Positions 57,618 to 64,000 of a stretch of 64,000 nt of DNA are shown piece by piece. The notes under the pieces were generated by a model. It was not told the origin of the DNA and searched no databases. It saw only the letters and a list, made by a program, of their open reading frames with translations. The translations under genes were made by a program, and so were the position numbers. The stretch spans positions 124,001 to 188,000 of the forward strand of contig JAGTJL010000015.1 of assembly GCA_020746875.1 (NCBI GenBank), in the 5' to 3' direction. This DNA comes from Rhexocercosporidium sp. MPI-PUGE-AT-0058. Its lineage: Eukaryota; Ascomycota; Leotiomycetes; Helotiales. Every line of letters begins with the position of its first letter. Position 1 is the stretch's first letter.

Positions 57618-58754
57618 ATGTCAACTACGCACGCTGGTTCTCTGGGTAGTGGAGTCTTCGTCATTAACAGAGCGAGAATCCTGATCTTTGTATCTCTCGC
57701 CATAACGTGAGTAGAAACGCCCCGCGTTCCGTTTGCTGATTGAGGGAGGCGAAGCTGACACGGGGTATTTCCAGATGGACCATTGCGAGTCTGCTCCCTG
57801 CATACAAACAAACCGTCAAGGAAATTGCGAAGGAGAGATATCACGATGCGATTGAGCATTTACCAGCAGTGAAAGTCGACTGGCATCCGAAGTACGATCC
57901 GAAGGCGCAATTTAATGCCTCGAAACTCGCCATCCTCATCGAAGGTCGCCCGCTTCCCCACCTCGTTCCACAACTTCTACATATGATCGCGGTCGTGCCC
58001 CCGGATTGGAGGTTCATGTTCATTGGGACGAATAAGAGTGTCATCAGCGTTTCTCGCAGCTTTGCGACACAGTACCAGGAGGCAAACGGGAAGCTGGATT
58101 TGGTGGTGCTGCCTAAACCGTGGAAGATAGACTCGAAGGAGGATGTTTACCGGATGCTTACGGATATCCGGTTTTACGATGAGTTCTTACCGGACGTGGA
58201 ATGGTTGATGAAGTTCGAATCGGACAGCATCATGTGCGCCAGATCTGATGACAGTCTAAACGACTGGCTGCATTACAGCTGGGCAGGAGCTCCCAGGTAG
58301 GATATTTACTATCAGAAGATAATAGGACTTGTGCTGATCTACGATTCTTAGAAGCTCGGACGACAGATTCGCAGGTAATGGAGGACTCTCACTTCGCCGG
58401 ATATCTTCAGTTAGGAAAATCTTAGGATTCCAATCAAGATACAACGATACGGAACCAGAGGACGAGTGGTTCGGCAAGCGAATTACAGTCCTACCGGGAG
58501 CTAAAGTAGCAAACGGCAAGCAGGAGGATCATTTCTCTGTAGAAGACGTATGGCATGATAAACCGATGGGATTCCATGTTCGAGATGGTGGAGAGGGTCT
58601 TTCGGACGATGTATGGAAGAACCCGGACCGGAGGAAAGGCAACTTCGAATACTGCCCCGAGCTGGCCATGATTATGCCAATGAAGCTCGAGCGGGAGAGG
58701 TGCGAAGGCGATAATCGTGAGGGAGAAATCATCGAACAGCCCAGCCCCGAATAG
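57618..58754 (+). CDS. DUF5672 family protein, type II membrane anchor
   Basis: Exons 57618-57706, 57775-58296, 58352-58754; 337 residues. A short N terminus is followed by a single hydrophobic anchor (ARILIFVSLAITWTIASLL) that suggests a type II Golgi/secretory membrane protein. The luminal part has the DUF5672 pattern: KLAILIEGRPLPHLVPQLLH, VPPDWRFMFIGTN, DIRFYDEFLPDVEWLMKFES, SLNDWLHYSWAGAP, then NGGLSLRRISSVRKIL, the PEDEWFG acidic motif and a histidine near the end (GFHVRDGG). This arrangement resembles glycosyltransferase folds (acidic DS or ESDS in KFESDSIM could be a metal site), so a glycosyltransferase role is a reasonable inference but not shown. Introns are 68 and 55 nt. Confidence 0.9.
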
Positions 58755-60152
58755 GAAGAATGACATTGGGAATCTAAACTACGAGCTGAGCCGACACGAG
58801 ACGAGTGCTACGATAGAGACGCCAAATGATGAATGGAGATTCTTATAGATTTCTATGTGTACTTTTAGCGGAGCGGTCCTTACTGAGATATCTTTCTTTT
58901 CTTCTTGCTTGGAGCAAAGCAAGCGAGCAAGCATGTGTGCATGGATTGGGGATGGGTTAGGCAACATGGAGACCATTTGGTTGGCGTGATTGGCGTCTAG
59001 GTTTGATGCTCTCATTTGGAAAGGGAATCAAGGGAGACATGATAGAAGACATTTCTCTCATTTTGCTGTCAATAGCAAGCAAATAGCAAAAATCCATTTG
59101 GTATGATACTTTACAGTCTGGGAGAACTCTGCCTTTATGTGAGTTAAAATCGGAAGGGGATTTGCAAAGCGCCAAAGAAATATGAGAATTAGATGTTGTC
59201 TAAGGTCCCATCGTCCTGTCTATGAGGCACTTCACTGGTAGAGGTGAATGTACAATCTCCTTGTCTCCAACCCCTGCTCATCATTTCAATATTTACTCTA
59301 CTGCTCACTCCTTCACCAATTGCTCAAATCCACAAATTTCTCATACCAGGAAGAAAATAAAGCTCAGCGTCAAACCAAGTCTTGCAAAGACTGAGGACTG
59401 GACTCCGTAACCATTCTACCTGGCAACCTCTGATTATTCTAATGCAGCAATGAGAACTTGCTTTGACTGTTGCACACAAAGAACACCTGACCTACAAAAT
59501 GCGGATCTAGTCTCCCAAGAAGCAACTTTTTGTACCCTATTTGCTGAAGCAAAGAAAAGCATGTGAGTTATGACACCACGATACCCCGCTTGAGGTTCTT
59601 ACAAGCCACGGATCTATTTGGGAGCTGACTCTCTCAAAGATTTCTAGAGAGGTAAAGATGGATTCACACAATTGTGGGAGGTTGGTGTCAGAAGCAGGTA
59701 GAATATTATTTACAGAAACCAGAAATTAAGAGAACGAGCAATCCAAGAACAAGGCTCTCTTCCAAGGAAATTAATTAGAACAGCCTTGTACAGGCTTTAC
59801 TCAGTCTGTTACAGCCTGCACAAAACGCTCCCGCCTCTGACGTCTCCCATCACTCCAGTAGCGAGGAACAAACCTGGAAGAAAAACAAGCGGCGGGGAGA
59901 GCGAGAGCGAGGGGTGCTGGACCTAACTCGAGCCTAGCCTAGCCAATCAAAACGAGGCAAAACGGGTGAGCTAAGGCGAGGCAGGGCAAAGACAAGGCGA
60001 GCTTCGAATTTGCTGCCCAACAACGAACCTCAGCCCATCCCATCAACAGCAGCACAGTTCGCAACAGTTCGCTCTCGCTCGTCCTATCTCGATCTCATCT
60101 CCCCAACATCACACTTCAATCTCTTTCAGATCAACTATAAGCTTTCGCGAGG
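58755..60152. promoter_or_regulatory. Intergenic region DUF5672 / RHEB (1.4 kb)
   Basis: Contains the DUF5672 3' end and RHEB promoter. GCGAG/GGCGAG words recur at about 59890-60000 just upstream of the RHEB leader. No gene supported. Confidence 0.55.
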
Positions 60153-61017
60153 ATGGTTTCTACTACGCCCAAGCAGCGCAAGATCGCTATAGTTGGCAGT
60201 CGCTCCGTTGGTTAGTTTTGTACTTTATTCAACCTTGAGCTTACTCTTGGGCTTAAAATTCGAACTCCTTTCTGCTTCTATTCTCACTACTACGAATGCT
60301 GTAAAACTATGTTGTGTTTTTTTAAGCTCTCGAACCTGACCTTTTGAATAGGAAAATCTTCGCTCACGGTTCAGTTCGTTGATGGCCACTTTGTTGAGAG
60401 TTACTATCCTACGATTGAAAATACGTTCTCAAAGGTCATCAAGTACAAGGGACAAGAGTATGCTACTGAGATCGTTGATACCGCTGGACAGGTATGTGAG
60501 CTGCAACTCCGCTACCCCTTGCAAATCACATGCTCAACTCAAAAGAGGCTCCTTCCAGGAATTGGATTGAGACGATTGCTGACCTTGATTTTGTCAGGAC
60601 GAGTACTCAATTCTCAACTCAAAGCACTTCATTGGTATCCATGGCTATGTCCTTGTTTATTCGGTCGCCTCTACTCAATCTTTCGAGATGGTTCAGGTAA
60701 TCCGCGACAAGATTCTCAACCACCTCGTAGGTCCAACATTCCCAACCCCCATCCATACATGCTCACAGACATTACAGGGTATTGACTGGGTCCCCGTCGT
60801 CCTCGTTGGCAACAAGAGCGATCTCCGTCCAGACCAGCGTCAAGTCTCCGTCGAGGACGGCAAGGCTCTCGCTGAGAAGTTCAACTGCGCCTACACCGAA
60901 GCCAGTGCCCGCTACAACGAGAACGTCGGCAAGGCCTTTGAGCTCATGATCGGCCAGATCGAGAAGCTCACCAACCCCAACGAGCCCTCAGGAGGAAACA
61001 AGTGCATGGTCATGTAA
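60153..61017 (+). CDS. RHB1: RHEB-type Ras-family GTPase
   Basis: GTPase acting upstream of TORC1 in nutrient sensing; controlled by the Tsc1/Tsc2 GAP where present, and affecting arginine uptake in fungi. Exons 60153-60210, 60352-60491, 60598-60726, 60778-61017; 188 residues. P-loop GSRSVGKS (15-22; the Arg at the position of Ras Gly12 is the hallmark of RHEB), switch I YYPTIENTF, switch II DTAGQDEYSIL, NKSD base-recognition loop, and TEASARYNENV. The C terminus CMVM is a CaaX box for farnesylation. Intron 1 splits the P-loop codon pair and is 141 nt. Confidence 0.97.
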
Positions 61018-61757
61018 GGAGGGAGTCTATACTCTGAACTTGCGGCATACGGATCGGAGATGAAATGTTGATGGAAATCTGGTGGGGGGATTTGCGTCTT
61101 GTTCCTGGATGTCTTTTGTTTCTTTCGTCCTTCTCGTTTGGCGTTAGGAGAGGTTGAATTTGTTCTTCTGGCGTTTGGGTTTGACGGCCTTTCTACACTG
61201 GATGGATCTTCTACAGCAGTGGATGAAAGGCACAGAGCGGCAGAAATCATGCGAATTGGAGAATTTGTGGGTTTTTGCTTTTCATTTTGCACATGTACAT
61301 CTGTCACAGCGAAATGTTGAGTAAGGCATCTATCTATTCAAGCACTCTGGGTATGGAGTCATCAGATATTTTGATGAAAACCTTACAATGGCAAGCAAGT
61401 AGTGAAAGTCTTTCTTTTCTCCCTCTTCTTCCCTAGGTCAAATTCTCAATCGATCCTCGATAGGTTCTCAAAGAGCCATCATACCTCGTACAAGGTAAAC
61501 ATCCCCATCATTCCATTCTTGAATACCCCTCTTCACGTGATAACAATGAGTCCCTCGGCGTCCAGGCTAAACCATAATCGGGATCCCTGTTGGCCAAATT
61601 TACCCCACCAACAACAGTTGCCAAAAGGCTGAACGAAATAACTGGCAACTCGGTCGGTCGTGACTCAAGACAAACAAGATACCCAGACCAGACCATAAAA
61701 CTCACCAAGGTACCCCCCGATCCCAGCTCTCCCGAGAGTGCAGAACAACAAAACAAA
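61018..61757. promoter_or_regulatory. Intergenic region RHEB / SES1 with upstream ORF
   Basis: 740 nt. Contains a 28-codon upstream ATG frame at 61546-61632 that ends 125 nt before the SES1 start. The SES1 frame is open upstream to about 61590 without an ATG. Confidence 0.55.
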
Positions 61758-63474
61758 ATGCTCGACGTCTTCGATTTCATCAAGGAGAAGGGTGGGAACC
61801 CCGAGAAGATCAAGGAGTCCCAGAGACGGCGATATGCTCCTGAGGAGGTTGTGGACGAGGTAATTGAGCTGTACGAGGACCACCGCAAAAGTGAGTACTT
61901 TCCCTCTCCAGAAAGATGTTTGGGGCCGTAAATCATACTGATTGTTTTGCAGCTCAATATGCTGCGACGCAGATCAACACCAAGATCAATGAGACCCAGA
62001 AACAGATTGGCGTGAAGAGGAAGGCCAAGGAAGATGCGGCAGACCTGATGAAGCAGAAGGTGGACTTTGAGAAGGAGAAGAAGGCCCTGACGGACTCTGC
62101 GGCGGAGAAAGAGCAAATCCTGAAGAAGAAGATTGGTACGATAGGCAATTATGTGCACGAGTCTGTGACGGTTGAGCAGAACGAGGTATTCACAGCACAT
62201 GGAATTCCAACAAGGGATAAATCTACAGTTCTGACAGGAGTATAGGATTTCAATGCTATGCAACGAGACTGGGCCCCCGAGGGCGTCAAGGTCGAGAAGC
62301 GCGATGTTCTTTCCCACCACGAGGTTCTGACGAGACTGGATGGCTACGATCCCGAGCGAGGAGTGAAGGTTGTTGGACACAGGGGATACTTCTTGAAGAA
62401 ATGGGGCGTGTTCTTGAACCAGGCCTTGATCAACTACGGATTGGAGTTCCTCGACTCAAAGGGATATACGCCTCTGCAGACCCCGCAGTTCATGCTGAAA
62501 GATTATATGGCGAAGACGGCACAATTGGAGGATTTTGACGAGGAATTGTACAAGGTCGTGGATGGAGATGCGCAGAATGATAAGTACCTCATTGCGACTT
62601 CTGAGCAGCCGATTTCTGCTTTCCATGCCGATGAGTGGTTGGTTGCGAAGGACTTGCCCATTAAGTATGCTTGTATTTGAGCTTCTGGTAGGAGTTTGCT
62701 GACTTTTTGTAGGTATGCTGGTTTCTCTTCATGCTATCGCAGAGAGGCTGGATCTCACGGTCGTGATGCTTGGGGAATCTTCCGTGTTCATCAATTTGAG
62801 AAGGTAAGAAATGCTGGCACTCAAATTTATGGTTACTGATCTTCTCTCCTCCAGATCGAACAGTTTATTCTCACCGACCCCGAAAAGTCATGGGAGATGT
62901 TCGACGAAATGATCGCCGTCTCCGAGGAGTTCTACAAGTCCCTTGGTGTCCCATATCGTGTCGTTGCCATCGTCTCTGGTGCATTGAACAACGCCGCTGC
63001 CAAGAAGTACGACTTGGAGGCCTGGTTCCCCTTCCAAGGCGAGTATAAGGAGCTTGTCTCTTGCTCAAACTGTACAGACTACCAGTCACGCGCTCTTGAG
63101 ATCAGATATGGTGCCAAGCTGCAGACCGAGATCCGAAAGAAGTATGTTCACGCATTGAACTCTACTCTTTGCGCGACTGAGAGAGCCCTATGCTGTCTTT
63201 TGGAGAATTTCCAGACTGAAGAGGTATGCATTCTGAACGTGATGCACATGAACCAACTACTGACCATGTCCAGGGTTTCAATGTCCCTGAACCACTCCGG
63301 AAGTACCTCCCAGGCGCTGTTGAATTTATCCCGTTCTCAAAGGAGCTCCCCAAGGATTCTACCTCTTTGAAGGCAAAGGGCAAGGCGGGCGAGAAGGCAC
63401 CAAAACCAAAGGTAGCACCTGTCGGAGCTACTCCTACAGTAGCTGCGGAGAAGCTGAAGGATCTTAAGGTTTAA
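61758..63474 (+). CDS. SES1: Cytosolic seryl-tRNA synthetase
   Basis: Class II aminoacyl-tRNA synthetase charging tRNA-Ser (and tRNA-Sec precursors elsewhere). Exons 61758-61890, 61953-62185, 62246-62664, 62713-62803, 62855-63223, 63274-63474; 481 residues. N-terminal tRNA-binding helical arm ([20 protein letters not shown], then [18 protein letters not shown] and [19 protein letters not shown]), motif 1 near [13 protein letters not shown], the [10 protein letters not shown] serine/ATP loop, motif 2 [20 protein letters not shown] with RVHQFEK, and motif 3 ALEIRYG after the [12 protein letters not shown] segment. A Lys/Ala/Pro-rich fungal C-terminal extension follows ([12 protein letters not shown]). 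No mitochondrial presequence follows the chosen ATG. All junctions restore family sequence. Confidence 0.97.
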
Positions 63475-64000
63475 TTGGGACATCTCGGGGGTTACTTAGT
63501 GAGCCTGAGCTAATGATCTGACATTTCTGCGCCAGCGAGGTTGGTTCCCTGCCACGCGATGTGATGACATGGTAAAAGTCAGTAGAAAGGCGCAACGTAA
63601 GAATAGAGATTTATTCCAAACAAAGCGGTGACGAAGATACCCGTCTGAATCTGTTTTTCTGTTGTAATAACCAGCCATATTGTTGTTTGATGACTGACCA
63701 CGTGGAGAATGTACTTTCCGCTTCGAGCGCATCAATTCATGCCACCAGGCCGCGCCAGCTGCTCCCGTCTAAGCCACCAAAACATAAAACATCCCTATCG
63801 TACAAACCTTCAGCCTCGCGGCATCCATCCATTCACTTGGATGACCTTGCTATAAACATGCCGCGAGGAGCCGACCTGGAACCCCAAATTCTAACCTATG
63901 AAGTCCTGATTTCGTTTCGTGGAATATACCTACCTGTCTTCATAGTTTAGGCCGACTTAGGATTCAAGCCAACCTCACGACATAGACGAGGCTGAGACCG
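63475..64000. other. Right-end intergenic DNA
   Basis: 526 nt after the SES1 stop to the window edge. A short + frame around 63687-63950 shows no family resemblance; nothing supported. Confidence 0.5.

Noticed and set aside
63687..63950. 87-codon + frame at the right edge
   Set aside because: No family resemblance; could not be extended into a gene within the window.
1..64000. Transposons, biosynthetic gene cluster or CRISPR-like array
   Set aside because: No transposase, reverse transcriptase, long terminal repeats, synthase genes or spaced repeats were seen; the repeats present are simple tandem tracts.

Overview
This 64 kb window is nuclear DNA from a filamentous ascomycete (Pezizomycotina). 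The evidence is the intron style (mostly 48-130 nt, GT..AG, with CTAAC/CTGAC-like branch sites), the domain architectures (long fungal myosin V, fungal enhancer of polycomb, S53 sedolisin, DUF5672, LaeA-type methyltransferase) and the absence of operons. The wording of several proteins and the fungal UDP-glucose 4,6-dehydratase fit a Leotiomycetes/Helotiales-like genome, but that placement is only an impression. I rebuilt 21 complete genes exon by exon, checking that every splice keeps the frame, plus one gene cut by the left edge.

Layout. 1-906: 5' part of an unknown disordered/helical protein on the minus strand, followed by about 7.7 kb without a recognisable gene. 8.7-24 kb: a dense housekeeping block in which genes alternate strand almost perfectly: calcineurin B (-), EPL1 of NuA4 (+), RKM4-like SET methyltransferase (-), KAE1 of KEOPS (+), a small two-helix membrane protein (-), SNF1 beta subunit (+), a P450-like protein without its heme cysteine (-), HAM1 ITPase (+), FAP7 adenylate kinase (-). 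24-33 kb: class V myosin (-) and NAP1 (-). 33-42.3 kb: P5B ATPase (YPK9/ATP13A2 type, +), a coclaurine-N-methyltransferase/CFA-like enzyme (+), complex I NDUFB2-type subunit (-), BUR1 kinase (+). 44.8-54.4 kb: a secreted S53 peptidase (-), a LaeA-like methyltransferase (-), a nucleotide-sugar 4,6-dehydratase (-). 57.6-63.5 kb: DUF5672 protein (+), RHEB GTPase (+), seryl-tRNA synthetase (+). Large gene-free stretches (42.3-44.8, 47.5-49.2, 50.4-52.9, 54.4-57.6, 58.8-60.2 kb) hold simple repeats and promoters.

The genes are mostly core eukaryotic functions (signalling: CNB, SNF1 beta, RHEB; chromatin/transcription: EPL1, NAP1, BUR1; translation: KAE1, SES1, RKM4; nucleotide hygiene: HAM1, FAP7). 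Nothing shows that they form one pathway; the arrangement looks like ordinary syntenic housekeeping DNA. I found no mobile element, tRNA, CRISPR, or biosynthetic cluster, and no convincing new system. The points most worth a second look are: the P450-like protein with no cysteine after its ExxR motif; the calcineurin B gene whose last intron, if retained, swaps the final DQF for GEF with no change in length; two GC-AG introns; stop-free 54-nt introns in YPK9 and NDUFB2; and an exact 10-nt-period tandem repeat behind BUR1.
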